A stretch of 64,000 nt of DNA from Candidatus Didemnitutus sp. Its GTDB lineage: Bacteria > Verrucomicrobiota > Verrucomicrobiia > Opitutales > Opitutaceae. The position numbers and the translations under genes were made by a program. This document shows, in pieces, positions 33,768 to 43,233 of this stretch. The notes under the pieces were generated by a model. The model was not told the DNA's origin. It saw nothing but the letters and a program-made list of their open reading frames with translations, and searched no databases. The stretch's first letter is position 1; each line of letters opens with the position of its first letter. The DNA is taken from the NCBI GenBank assembly GCA_019634575.1, contig JAHCAY010000001.1:2356001-2420000 (forward strand), in the 5' to 3' direction.

Positions 33768-34826
33768 TCAGCCTTCGTGCAACAGGCGCCCGATCTCGGC
33801 ATCGAGCCGCTCGGGCGGGACGTTGGCGGCCGCGAGCCGCCCGGTGCGGTCGAAGAGGAACACGGACGGGATGGATGTGATCGCGAAACGCTCGGCGAGT
33901 TCGTTCCGGCCCTCGGCGTTGAGGAGAAAATGCTGCGGCCAGGTCAACCCGTGCTGGCGGACGAAGGCCTCCAGTTTCGCGCGGGTGCCGACCCGGTCGA
34001 GCGAGACGCCGACGATCTCGAGACCGGCGGCCGCGTGCGTGTCGCGCAGTTGCCGGAGGTGGGGCAACTCGACGAGGCAGGGCTGGCACCAAGTGGCCCA
34101 AAAATCGAGCAGCACGACCTTGCCGCGCAGCTGCGCGAAATCGACCTCGCGGCCGTCGAGGGCGATGAAGCGCAGCTCGAACGGCGCCTGGCCGATCAGG
34201 CGCAGGAATTGCCGCCGCGTCGCCACCTCGCGCAGCAAGGCGTGCGGACTGACCGCGAGACGCTCCACGATCGCGCCGGCGGCGGCGGGGTCCAGGCTCT
34301 CGAGTCGCTCGAGCGCGCGCAGCTGGATGAGGCGGGCCTCCTGATTCGCGCCGAAGCGGCTGACGTGCTCGTCGAGCCGCCGCTGGATCGCGAGCAATTG
34401 CGCGGCCGTGGGACTCTCCCCGCTGCGGATCGTTTCCTCATCGAGCAGGAGCAACGAGGCCTTTTCGCGAACGTCCATCGGCACGTCGGTTCGCTCGACG
34501 GCCTCGACGATCAATTGGTGCAGGCGGGCGTCGAAGGGCGGCGCGGCGGCGGCGGGATCGGGCCAGGGACGAAACTCGCGGAGATAAACGGCCACCGCCC
34601 AGCGTCGGGCATCCTGCGGATAGGTGTCGAGGAAGGCGGTGCCGAGGCGCTGCAAGCCTTCCACTTTGCGTTCCCACCATGCGTTCTTTTCCGCCTTGGT
34701 GGCGCCGGCGGGCATGGGAACGTTGCGCACCTGTTCGAATTCGGTCCAGGCACGATCGGCCGCGGGTTCAGCGGCGAGGCAAGCGGCGGCGGCCGCGAAC
34801 AGGGCGATCAGGAGCGGGCGGCGCAT
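33768..34826 (-). CDS. Periplasmic TlpA-like thioredoxin protein (single domain)
   Basis: A 352-residue exported protein: signal peptide MRRPLLIALFAAAAACLAAE, a ~190-residue helical N-terminal region of no known family, and a C-terminal TlpA/ResA thioredoxin domain (about residues 215-350). The domain has FWATWCQPC as redox site and a cis-Pro loop at ITSIPSVFLF. It is last in the operon sigma - FecR - TonB receptor - TlpA; its ATG is 2 bp after the receptor stop (TGACCATG). Probably reduces disulfides or handles thiol ligands linked to the cargo of the receptor. The paralogous operon upstream ends with a five-domain relative. Confidence 0.85.
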   Translation of the reverse strand: MRRPLLIALFAAAAACLAAEPAADRAWTEFEQVRNVPMPAGATKAEKNAWWERKVEGLQRLGTAFLDTYPQDARRWAVAVYLREFRPWPDPAAAAPPFDARLHQLIVEAVERTDVPMDVREKASLLLLDEETIRSGESPTAAQLLAIQRRLDEHVSRFGANQEARLIQLRALERLESLDPAAAGAIVERLAVSPHALLREVATRRQFLRLIGQAPFELRFIALDGREVDFAQLRGKVVLLDFWATWCQPCLVELPHLRQLRDTHAAAGLEIVGVSLDRVGTRAKLEAFVRQHGLTWPQHFLLNAEGRNELAERFAITSIPSVFLFDRTGRLAAANVPPERLDAEIGRLLHEG

Positions 34827-34828
34827 GG

Positions 34829-37800
34829 TCAGAAGGATTTGGTGGCCTCGAGATACACGAAGCGCTGGCGCGGGTCGTTGAGCAGGCTGTGCCACAGGTT
34901 GATGCGCGCGGTGCGGAGCGGCGGCGTGCGATCGAAGACGTTCAAGGCGCCGAGGGTGAGCTTCGTGCCGGCGAGCCAGTCGCGCCAGCCGGTGCGCTCG
35001 CCGACGCGCGCGGGGAACGAGTAGCTGAACTGGACGTCGTGCTCGGTGGAGCTGGGGATTTTGTCGCCGTCGGTGCCGGTGCGGGTCGGGCGCGAGGGTT
35101 TCGGGGTGTTGGTGTCGCCCTCGTAGGAATGGATGTAGCGCGCGGTCCAGCTGGCGGAGAAGCGGCCGGTGTTGAACCAGACGCGACCGCGACCGCGGAG
35201 CTTCACCGGGCCGTCGCCGAGCAGATCGACGTCGCCCGCGCGGTCCTCGAACGGCTGCTCGTCGACCGAACGTTGCTTGAAGTCCAACACGTAGGTGCCT
35301 TCGACCGATCCGCCGAAGCTGCGCGTCGAGGAGAGCTCGCGGCGGTAGTCGGCCTTGACGTCCCAGCCGGAGGTGATGAGGCGCGAGAGGTTCACCGGGC
35401 GCGCGTCCATCTCGATGATCGGGCCGGGCATGCCGGCGGGATCGCCGGGCAGGCGCGGGCCGCGCACGATGCGGTCGGGCACGTAGGTGACGAGGTCCTG
35501 CTCGTTCGGGTAGGTGATGACGTCGCTCTTGTCGTAGCGGTAGTAGGCGACGTTGAGGGTCAGGCCGGGGATTCGGCGCGGCGTGAACACGACGCCGAGG
35601 TCCCAGGTCTTGCTGGTTTCCGGCCGCAGGTTCGGATTGCCGCCGACGAGGTAGACCTCGGGTTCGACCGGTTCGTCGCCGCGGAGCGGATCGGTGGCGA
35701 TGCCGAATGTGATCGGGCCGATGTCCTGCACGGGAGCGTAGAGGTCGGACTGGCGCGGCGGCTGGAAGCCCTCGCTGAAACTGGCGCGCAGCGCGACATC
35801 GGGCAGCGGCGCGTATTTGAACGCCACCATCGGCGGCGCGGCGGCGCCGAAATCGTCGTAGCGCTCGAGGCGGATCGCGGCGGAGAAATCGAGCGCCCAC
35901 AGGCCGGGGCGGCGGTTGCGCTCGGCGATGAGCGGGACCTGGACTTCGCCGTAGGCGGCGATGGCGCGACGGGAGGAGTTGCCGTTGACGTCCTCATCCG
36001 CGTAGGCGGAGCCGGGCAGGAGCGCGTAGTCGCCGTAGCGGAGCTGGGTGTCGGACGTCAGGTGCTCGAAGCGCACTTCGAAGCCGAGGGAGAAATTCGT
36101 CGGCGCGCCGGCGATTTCCATCAGCTCGCCGTTCACGCGCCAGTTGGTGGCGGCGATCTCGGTGACCTCGTTGCGCGTGTCGAGGCCGCGGAGCTTGGCC
36201 AGCTCGGATTCCGCGACGGGCGGCGCGCCACGCAGATCGCGGAAGGGGTTGTAGAAGCCTGCGGCGACGGCCGGGGCGAGCAGCAGGTGATAGGTGGTGG
36301 CGTCCGAGTGGGCGTCGTTGCGGTCGCCCGAGAAGTCCACCGCCCAGTTGAGCGGACGCGCGAAGAGCTCGAACTTGCCCTTGAGACCGGTGACGGCGCG
36401 CAAGGTGAGTTTGTCGCTCTCGGAGAAGCTGTCGGGCAGGTCGATGGGATCGACGAGCACGGAGATGGATTTGCCGACGAAGCCCGGCGTGACGTTCGTG
36501 CGGAAGGGATTCACGGGGGAGTTGGCCCCGAGGTTGATCACCGTGAGCGTGCGATAAGCGCCGACGCTGGTGTCGGCCCAGCGCCAGCTCAGTTCGCTGT
36601 AGGACGAGAGTCCGTTCTTGAACATGTGCTCGAGCGAGGCGAAGGCGGCGTAGGATTCGCTCGGCGCCACGAGCTTGGCGCGGCCGATCGAGGGCAGGTC
36701 GCGGATCGGCTGGCCGGCGTTGGCGGCGAACGAGGCGGGCGTGAGCCCGACGCCGTTCGAGCCGGCGGGCACGTAGGCCCACGCGGCGGTGGGCGCGCCG
36801 GGGATGCCGAGCGGCGGCAGGGCGGGACTGGAAACGGTGACGAGCGGCAGCGGCGATTGGGCGTTGCGGAGGACGTCGCGCAGGTAGGTCGGCGCGCCGG
36901 GCGGCACGCGTTCGAGCGCGACTTCCCAATAGCGGCGGTCGCTGAGATGGAGGGCGTTCTTGCGGTTGTATTCGAAGGAGAGATTCAGCGAGGTGCGGCC
37001 GTCGTTGAACTGGCGGCCGTGGAAGACGCTGCCGCGGACTTCCTCCGCGCCACCGCGCGCGGCGCCGAGATACAGGCTGGCCTCGGAGCCGGAGAAGCCT
37101 TTGCGGAGAATGATGTTGATCACGCCGCCGACGGCGTTGGCGCCGTAGATGGCGGAGCCGGAGGTGGCGAGGATCTCGATGCGATCGACCGCACTGAGCG
37201 GGATGCGGCTGACGTCGGCGCCGCCGAACTCGCCGCCGAAGAGACGGCGGCCGTTGATCATCACGAGCGTCTGGCTCTCGCCGAAGCCGCGGAGGTTGAT
37301 GCCGTCGGAGGAGAACGGAAAACCGCCCGTCTGGCCGAGTTGCACGGCGGCGAGGTTCTGCGAGCCGGTGCCGAAGCTGGTGTTGCTCGGCAGGCTGCGG
37401 AAGAACTCCGGCAGGTTGGTCACGCCGGAGCGGTCGATCTCGGCGCGATCGATCACGGTGTAGCGCACGCCCTCGTTCTCGCGGCGGGGCACGACGCCTT
37501 GGTTGACGATGCCGGTCTCGCGGATGCCGGTGACCTCGTAGCGGTCGAGCACCACGGCGCCGTCCTTGACCTGCGCCGTCCCGCTGTCAGCCGGACGGCT
37601 TGCGTCGTTTTTTTCGTCAGGGGCGGAGCGGTTGACGGTGAGGGCGCCGGTCTGCTCGTCCTGCACGAGCGCGAGGTCGGTGCCGGCGATCATCCGCGCG
37701 AGCGCTTCGCGCGCGGTGAACTCGCCGCGCACGGGCTTGGTCGCGACGCCGCGCACCTTGTTGACGAGGAAGACGACCTGCTCGCCGGATTGCTCGGCGA

Positions 37801-37945
37801 ATTGCCGGAGCGTGGCCGCGGCGTCGCCGGCGGGGACGTCGAAGTTCTTCCGGACCGGCTCGGCGGCGGACAGGCCGACGGCGAACAGGAGCACGAGGAG
37901 GAAGCCGGCGAACCGGCGCAACGCGAAGAGATGACGAGGTGACAT
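34829..37945 (-). CDS. TonB-dependent receptor with N-terminal STN signalling domain (operon 1)
   Basis: A 1038-residue outer-membrane transducer. After the signal peptide comes an STN domain (FDVPAGDAAATLRQFAEQSG, residues ~35-110) of the type that contacts FecR. Then follow the plug (LPSNTSFGTGSQNLAAVQLG, DRIEILATSGSAIYGANAVG) and a barrel ending in ATKSF. ATG 37945 is used; the frame is open to 38035. The FecR gene lies 79 bp upstream and the TlpA gene 2 bp downstream. Cargo is not deducible; siderophores, cobalamin, metal chelates or glycans are typical. Confidence 0.92.
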   Translation of the reverse strand: MSPRHLFALRRFAGFLLVLLFAVGLSAAEPVRKNFDVPAGDAAATLRQFAEQSGEQVVFLVNKVRGVATKPVRGEFTAREALARMIAGTDLALVQDEQTGALTVNRSAPDEKNDASRPADSGTAQVKDGAVVLDRYEVTGIRETGIVNQGVVPRRENEGVRYTVIDRAEIDRSGVTNLPEFFRSLPSNTSFGTGSQNLAAVQLGQTGGFPFSSDGINLRGFGESQTLVMINGRRLFGGEFGGADVSRIPLSAVDRIEILATSGSAIYGANAVGGVINIILRKGFSGSEASLYLGAARGGAEEVRGSVFHGRQFNDGRTSLNLSFEYNRKNALHLSDRRYWEVALERVPPGAPTYLRDVLRNAQSPLPLVTVSSPALPPLGIPGAPTAAWAYVPAGSNGVGLTPASFAANAGQPIRDLPSIGRAKLVAPSESYAAFASLEHMFKNGLSSYSELSWRWADTSVGAYRTLTVINLGANSPVNPFRTNVTPGFVGKSISVLVDPIDLPDSFSESDKLTLRAVTGLKGKFELFARPLNWAVDFSGDRNDAHSDATTYHLLLAPAVAAGFYNPFRDLRGAPPVAESELAKLRGLDTRNEVTEIAATNWRVNGELMEIAGAPTNFSLGFEVRFEHLTSDTQLRYGDYALLPGSAYADEDVNGNSSRRAIAAYGEVQVPLIAERNRRPGLWALDFSAAIRLERYDDFGAAAPPMVAFKYAPLPDVALRASFSEGFQPPRQSDLYAPVQDIGPITFGIATDPLRGDEPVEPEVYLVGGNPNLRPETSKTWDLGVVFTPRRIPGLTLNVAYYRYDKSDVITYPNEQDLVTYVPDRIVRGPRLPGDPAGMPGPIIEMDARPVNLSRLITSGWDVKADYRRELSSTRSFGGSVEGTYVLDFKQRSVDEQPFEDRAGDVDLLGDGPVKLRGRGRVWFNTGRFSASWTARYIHSYEGDTNTPKPSRPTRTGTDGDKIPSSTEHDVQFSYSFPARVGERTGWRDWLAGTKLTLGALNVFDRTPPLRTARINLWHSLLNDPRQRFVYLEATKSF

Positions 37946-38024
37946 GGTGAGCCGGAAGGGCCGGCCACTTGTTGTGACGAACCGAAAACGAAAGCGGGCT
38001 ACGACGCCGCTGAAATTTTCCGTG

Positions 38025-39074
38025 TCAGCGGGCACGCCGAATCACGATCCGATCGGGGCCGGCGCGCACGGCGACCATCTCGCCGCTGCTGGTGAGCAAG
38101 CGCACGAACGCCTCGACATCCTCCGCCCGGAACGTCGCCTCCACCGGCAACGCCGCGAGGTCGGCGTCGCCGAGCTCGATCTGGACGCGGTTGCGGGCGT
38201 TGAACTGGCGCACCACCTCGGCGAGCGGCGCCTCGAGAAAGCGCAGGCGGGGCTCGCGCCAAGACAACTCCGCGCGCACGACCGCCGGCGAGACATTCTC
38301 CACGGCCGGCGCGGTCGCGGCGGCGGCGGCGACGGTCGGCACGCTCACGCGTTGTCCGATGCCGATTTCGGGAAGCGGTTCGCGCGCGAGCGGCAGCGTC
38401 GCGGGCGGATCGACGTGCACGCGACCCTCGGTCACGAGCACCTGCACGCAATCGGCCTTCAAGCGGACGTTGAAGGCCGTGCCGACGGCGCGCACCGCCA
38501 CGCCGTCGGCCTGGACGATGAAGGGGCGGGCGGGATTCTTCGTGACCTGGAATGCGGCCTCGCCGCGCACGAGCGCGACGCGGCGCTCGCCGGCGGTGAA
38601 TTGCTCGCGGATCTCGGTGTTGGCGTTGAGGTCGACGATGGAGCCGTCGGGCAGCGTCATGCGCTGGTAGCCGCCGACGGTGGTGGCGTAGTGCGCGTGC
38701 GACTCGGCGGCGGAGGGCGCGGCCGAGCGAAGCCAGAACCACGCTCCGCCGAGCGTGAGGCACGCCGCCAGCGCCGCAGTGGCAGCGAGCGCACGGAAAG
38801 GCAGGACGCGGGCGCCCGCCGCGCGGGCGAGCAGATCGCGATCCGGATGCATCCGCGCCTCGGGCCGGTATTCGCGCAACCCCTGCAACGAGGCCCACGC
38901 GCGCTCGAGCCGCTGCACGGCCTGTTCATGCCGCGGATCGGCCGCGCGCCACGCAGCGAAAGCAGCGGCATCGGCGGCGGACAAACCGCCGTCGCGCTCA
39001 GCCAGCCAGGCGGCGGCGGTGGCTTCGACGGCCTCGTCGCGAGGAAAAGCGGTGGGGTCGGACGGGGCGCTCAC
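38025..39074 (-). CDS. FecR-family anti-sigma/transducer protein (operon 1)
   Basis: A 349-residue single-pass inner-membrane protein. The cytoplasmic N-terminal domain (EAVEATAAAWLAERDGGLSAAD) binds the sigma factor. One helix spans residues ~98-118. The periplasmic FecR domain (VDLNANTEIREQF, RPFIVQADGVAVRAVGTAFN) is followed by a C-terminal STN-like domain (RFLEAPLAEVVRQFNARNRV). The start is GTG 39074, overlapping the sigma-factor stop (GTGA), so the two are coupled. It should relay cargo binding at the receptor to the sigma factor. Confidence 0.88.
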   Translation of the reverse strand: MSAPSDPTAFPRDEAVEATAAAWLAERDGGLSAADAAAFAAWRAADPRHEQAVQRLERAWASLQGLREYRPEARMHPDRDLLARAAGARVLPFRALAATAALAACLTLGGAWFWLRSAAPSAAESHAHYATTVGGYQRMTLPDGSIVDLNANTEIREQFTAGERRVALVRGEAAFQVTKNPARPFIVQADGVAVRAVGTAFNVRLKADCVQVLVTEGRVHVDPPATLPLAREPLPEIGIGQRVSVPTVAAAAATAPAVENVSPAVVRAELSWREPRLRFLEAPLAEVVRQFNARNRVQIELGDADLAALPVEATFRAEDVEAFVRLLTSSGEMVAVRAGPDRIVIRRAR

Positions 39075-39655
39075 GATTTGTTCTCCTCCGCCGCGAGGCG
39101 CGCGGTCGCGATGCCGCGCGCGGCGAAATAGTCGGCACAGCGGCGCATGCCTTTGGCGAGCTGCGCCTTCACGGTGTGCTCGGAGACGCGGAGCTCGGCG
39201 GCGATTTCCTTGTGCGAAAGGCCGTAGAGCAGACGCAACGTCATCGCCTGCCGGCAACGGTCCGGCAGCGTCCGCACCGCCTCGGCGAGCAATTCGAGTT
39301 CCTGTTGCCGACCGAGGGCATCGACGATGCCGGGCGTGTCTTCCACCACCGGCAGCGCCGCGACGTCGGCGACCGATTCGATCGTGACGACCTCGCGCCG
39401 CCGGAAGAGATCGAGCGCGAAGTTGCGCGCGGTGGTGAAGAGATAGGCCTTGGCGTAGCCGACCTTGCCCGCCTGACGCGCGCGAATGAGCCGCAGATAC
39501 GACTCCTGCACGACGTCGTCCACGTCGGGCAAAAAGGGAAACTTCCCGCGCAGCCACGCCCGCAGCGAGGGCTCATGCGGCTGCACATCGCGCGCAAACC
39601 AGCCGGCGTCGACTGACGCGGGCGAGGACGGCGGCTTGAAGGACTCGGCGGACAT
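39071..39655 (-). CDS. ECF RNA polymerase sigma factor, FecI type (operon 1)
   Basis: A 194-residue ECF sigma with region 2 (DVDDVVQESYLRLIRAR, YLFTTARNFALDLFRRRE) and region 4 (LPDRCRQAMTLRLLYGLSHKEIAAELRVSEHTVKAQL). ATG 39655 is used; the frame continues to 39718. It is first in the operon with FecR, the STN-type TonB receptor and TlpA. Closely similar in layout and sequence (VQPHEPSLRAWL against VQPHEAALRAWL) to the sigma factor at 47.5-48.1 kb, so the two modules are duplicates that have diverged. Confidence 0.9.
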   Translation of the reverse strand: MSAESFKPPSSPASVDAGWFARDVQPHEPSLRAWLRGKFPFLPDVDDVVQESYLRLIRARQAGKVGYAKAYLFTTARNFALDLFRRREVVTIESVADVAALPVVEDTPGIVDALGRQQELELLAEAVRTLPDRCRQAMTLRLLYGLSHKEIAAELRVSEHTVKAQLAKGMRRCADYFAARGIATARLAAEENKS

Positions 39656-40161
39656 GCGGGAGGAAGGAATCTGCGCGAAAGGCGGGGGCGGAGACAAACA
39701 GCGATGTTGTGCCGTCACTTGGTTTGACGAACGTCCCGCCGAAACGGGCTACGTCACCACGGAAAAATCAGAAACCCGCCGCTGCTAGGCAGACGGCGGG
39801 CTTCAACACACACATACAACGGCGACACCATAGCAGGCCCGCGCGACACGCTCCATGGGCCTTTCGGTCCATAACGTGTCATGCGGGCCGGGCACTGCTC
39901 CGTCACGCAAGTGTGTTTGCAAGGTAGCCCGCGACCTCCGGGCGCGGGTGCTTGGGACCCGTCCTCGGAGAGGCCGGGCTACCTCGCGTTCTCCGAGTGA
40001 AAACAAGGACCTGACGGCGTCGTGCGGAAGGCTATCCGAAAACTAGGCGCCCCCGTAGGCAGCGACCTTGGTCGCGCCCAGAGCGCGCCGCGCGCGTGCC
40101 AGCACGCGGCCTACCGCTTCGGCTAAGCGCGTTTTCGAATCGCCCTTAGCCGTTCGGCGAA
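39656..40161. other. 506-bp intergenic region between the two FecI/FecR operons
   Basis: Contains no credible gene. It must hold the promoter of the downstream sigma operon. It also has a REP-like repeat (39923-39983), a small hairpin ATGG-gcc-tttc-ggt-CCAT near 39853-39873, and a perfect GCGACC-TT-GGTCGC hairpin at ~40062-40075 inside a longer imperfect inverted repeat that could end the five-thioredoxin gene's transcript. Confidence 0.5.
39923..39983. repeat. REP-like inverted repeat, copy B
   Basis: The left 30 bases (39923-39952) match copy A at 24771-24800 with one difference. The right arm 39961-39983 ends CCGGGCTACC, pairing imperfectly with the left end GGTAGCCCG. It lies upstream of the sigma gene of operon 1. 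Confidence 0.7.
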
Positions 40162-43100
40162 TCAGCCGCGGCGCTTGAGATCGGCGGCGCCTTTGGCGAC
40201 GAGAGCGGGGTCGACGTTGACGCCGGCTTTCGAGAGCGCGGCCTCGAGGATGGCCTCGCCCGCCAGGTAGCCGATCACGATGTCGACGATCTTGCCGTCG
40301 CGACCGATGACGAACTGGCAGGGAATGCCGCCGACGCCGTAGCGGGCGCGCGACACGCGCTCGGGCTTCCGCTCGGCGGCGTCGTGCGTCCAAACCATGT
40401 CGGGATATTTCGCCTGGTTGGCCTTCACCCATTGTTCGAACTTGGCGCGGGTGTCGCTCGTGCAGTTCGCGAGGACGACGACGCCCTGGTCCTTGTAGTG
40501 CGCGGCGACTTCCTGGGTGTGCGGCATCGAGGCCATGCACGGCCCGCACCAGGTGGCCCAGAAGTCGAGGACGACGACCTTGCCGCGGTAGTCCGAGAGC
40601 TTCACGTCTTTGCCATCCACGGTCTGCGAAACGAAGTCCGGCGCGGTCGCGCCGATCTTGAGCATCTCGACGCGCGGCTCGGGCTTGGGCGTCGCGGCGG
40701 CGACGTCGGCGGCGGTCCAGACTTTCGACGGCATGTCGGCGGCGGCGAGTTTCACGCCGGCGCGGAGGAGGAGGTTGCCGATGGTCTCGGCGTAGCGCGG
40801 GCCGAAGCCGGCGCTCCAGCCGGCGAGTTTGCCGGAGGCGTCGAAGACGATGGTCGTCGGGACGGGTGTCATGACGCCGGCAAGTTTGTGCGTGAAGATC
40901 TTCGCGTAATGCTCGGACGACACCTTGCGGAAAGCCGCGCGCTCGTCGTCGGTGAGTTCGCCCATGTCCTTCGCGGGGCGCGGGGCGGCGCCGGCGGGAT
41001 CGGCGACGAGTTCGCCGGAGAATTTCGCGGCGTTTTCCGTCTGCCATTGGCGCACGGCATCGAGGTCCGCGTAACCGCCGACGCCGATGAACTTCACCGC
41101 GGGATACTTCTCGCCCCACGCTTTCCAGGCGGCGAGGAACTGGTCGCCCGGACCATGCCCGCCGCTCCAGACACCGACAACCGTCATGTGTCCTTGGAGC
41201 AATCCCGTCAACGGCGCGCGCGTGCCGTCGAGGCGGAGCACCTCGACGTCGGGGGCGGCCGCACCCATCGCGAGCTGACCGAGATTTTCGTGGAACGGCG
41301 GCGGCGGATTCTTCTCCGCGTCCGCGGCGGCGGCAGCGCGGGCTTTTTCCTCCTCGGCGGACTTGGCGAGCTGTTCCTTGCCTTTGGCGACGATCGCGTC
41401 GTCGACCTTCACGCCGAGCGTGGCGAGCGTGGCTTCGGCGCGGGCGTCGTCCTCGCCGCCGTTGCCGAGGATCGTGACGGCGATCTTGCCGTCGCGTCCG
41501 ATGATGAACTGCGTGGGAATGCCGACGACGTGGTAGAGCTTGCTCGACGCGCGCTCCTCGAAGGTGGCGCTGCCCTGCTCGTTTGGGTCGAAGAAGAACT
41601 GCAGGTCGGGATACTTCGGCTGGTTCTTGGGAATCCAGGTCTTGAAGTTCGCGATCTTGTCGCTGGTGCCGGAGGCGACGACTACGACGCCCTGATCCTT
41701 GTATTTCGCGGCGAGTTTCTGCGTGTGCGGGAACGAGCCGATGCACGGTCCGCACCACGTGGCCCAGAAGTCGAGGACGACGATCTTGTCCTTGAAGTCG
41801 GACAATTTCACGGTGCGTCCGTCGACGGCCTGCATCGGGAAATCCGGCGCGAGCGCGCCGGCACCGAGCGTCGCGGGGCGTTTCATCGCGAGCGCGGGCT
41901 CGGAGGGTTTAGCCTGGATCGTGGCCGCAGCCACCATGCCGGGCGCGGCGCTCTTGACGGCGGGCAGCAGCATGCCACCGGCCATCGGCGCGGCAGCGGG
42001 CGGATTGGCGCGCGCGGCGGCGAGGGCTTGTTCGATGAGGGCCTTGTCGGGATCGGTGAGCTTCACATCGGCGCGCTGGAGGATTTCGCGCAGCCAGCCG
42101 CTGACGCGCGGACCCATGCCGATGATGCCGCCGACGAGTTTGCCGTCGGGGCCGACCACGCAATACGCGGGATACATGCCGGCGCCAAAGATCATGTAGG
42201 AGATCGCTTCCATCATCGCCTTGCCGGCCGGGTCCCACGACACGGTAAAGCCGGGCGCGGCGGTTCCCTTCGCCCATTTTTCGAACTCGGCGCGTTCGGT
42301 CGTCGTGCTGATCGCCCAGACGGCGAGGCCTTGCGACTGATACGCCGCGGCGATCTTGGCGACGTCGTCGGGCGGCGTCCGTGCTCCGGTCCAGAAATTG
42401 ATGAACACGGTCTTCCCGCGAAAATCGGAGAGCTTCACGGTCTTGCCGTTGACGTCGGTGGTGGAGAAATCCGGCACGGTCTCGCCGGCGGCCATGTTGG
42501 CGAAGCGCAGCGTGGGATTCGCGGCGACGGGCATCGCGGCGGTCTTGGCGAGCATCGGGATCGACTTCGGGCGACCGGTCTCCTCGGGCGGCAGGCCGCT
42601 GAGGTCGACGGGGAGGCCGCCCTTGGCGAGGAGGCGCAGGACGTGCGGGTTGACGGTCGGGCCGCCGCCGCCGGTGGTGCCGATGAGACGGCCGTCCTTG
42701 CCGATGAGGAAGAGCGTCGGGAAACCGGAGACGCCATACTGCGTGTTGAAGACGGAATTCGCCCAGTTGTCCTTGCCCGCCGGATCGTGCGCGGTGCGGA
42801 ACTTGTATTTGTCGCCGTTGCGTTTGACCCAGCCGTCGTAGTTGGCGCGCGAGTCGTCGGTGCAGACGGCGAGGACGACGAGGTCGTTCGCGGCGTATTT
42901 CTCGGCGAACTCGCTGTTGTGCGGCATCGAGGCGACGCAGGGGCCGCACCACGTCGCCCAGATGTCGACGAGCACGAGCTTGCCGCGGAAGTCGGAGAGT
43001 TTGACCTCCTTGCCGTCGGGGCCGACGACGGTGAAGTCGGGCGCGAGCTCGCCGGGTTTCGGGCCGGTGCGCAGGGACGGAGCGGAGGAGGCGACGGTGC

Positions 43101-43182
43101 CGGTGTCCGTCGCCGGCTCCTCGGCGAGGAGGGCGAGCGGGACGGCGACGAGACCGAGGAACAGCAGAACGAGTTTCTTCAT
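40162..43182 (-). CDS. Exported protein with five thioredoxin-like (TlpA/AhpC-TSA) domains, three intact and two degenerate
   Basis: A 1006-residue periplasmic protein: signal peptide MKKLVLLFLGLVAVPLALLA, then five tandem TlpA-type domains. Domains 1, 3 and 5 keep the redox site WATWCGPC (C79/C82, C477/C480, C879/C882) and the cis-Pro loop (GFPTLFLIG, GIPTQFIIG, GIPCQFVIG). Domain 2 has WTGARTPP (cysteines replaced by R268 and P271) and domain 4 has WSGGHGPG (H676 and G679). Each ends with a DGK-type turn and a short helical segment, with Ala/Pro-rich linkers near 400-440 and 600-630. It is the last gene of the operon sigma - FecR - TonB receptor, 51 bp after the receptor. It probably acts as a multi-site thiol reductant or scaffold, with DsbD (50-52 kb) as a possible electron source. 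Confidence 0.9.
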   Translation of the reverse strand: MKKLVLLFLGLVAVPLALLAEEPATDTGTVASSAPSLRTGPKPGELAPDFTVVGPDGKEVKLSDFRGKLVLVDIWATWCGPCVASMPHNSEFAEKYAANDLVVLAVCTDDSRANYDGWVKRNGDKYKFRTAHDPAGKDNWANSVFNTQYGVSGFPTLFLIGKDGRLIGTTGGGGPTVNPHVLRLLAKGGLPVDLSGLPPEETGRPKSIPMLAKTAAMPVAANPTLRFANMAAGETVPDFSTTDVNGKTVKLSDFRGKTVFINFWTGARTPPDDVAKIAAAYQSQGLAVWAISTTTERAEFEKWAKGTAAPGFTVSWDPAGKAMMEAISYMIFGAGMYPAYCVVGPDGKLVGGIIGMGPRVSGWLREILQRADVKLTDPDKALIEQALAAARANPPAAAPMAGGMLLPAVKSAAPGMVAAATIQAKPSEPALAMKRPATLGAGALAPDFPMQAVDGRTVKLSDFKDKIVVLDFWATWCGPCIGSFPHTQKLAAKYKDQGVVVVASGTSDKIANFKTWIPKNQPKYPDLQFFFDPNEQGSATFEERASSKLYHVVGIPTQFIIGRDGKIAVTILGNGGEDDARAEATLATLGVKVDDAIVAKGKEQLAKSAEEEKARAAAAADAEKNPPPPFHENLGQLAMGAAAPDVEVLRLDGTRAPLTGLLQGHMTVVGVWSGGHGPGDQFLAAWKAWGEKYPAVKFIGVGGYADLDAVRQWQTENAAKFSGELVADPAGAAPRPAKDMGELTDDERAAFRKVSSEHYAKIFTHKLAGVMTPVPTTIVFDASGKLAGWSAGFGPRYAETIGNLLLRAGVKLAAADMPSKVWTAADVAAATPKPEPRVEMLKIGATAPDFVSQTVDGKDVKLSDYRGKVVVLDFWATWCGPCMASMPHTQEVAAHYKDQGVVVLANCTSDTRAKFEQWVKANQAKYPDMVWTHDAAERKPERVSRARYGVGGIPCQFVIGRDGKIVDIVIGYLAGEAILEAALSKAGVNVDPALVAKGAADLKRRG

Positions 43183-43233
43183 GGGAAAAGGAGGCCCGCG
43201 GCGCGGGAGGCCGCGGGCCGGAAGGGGGATGAT

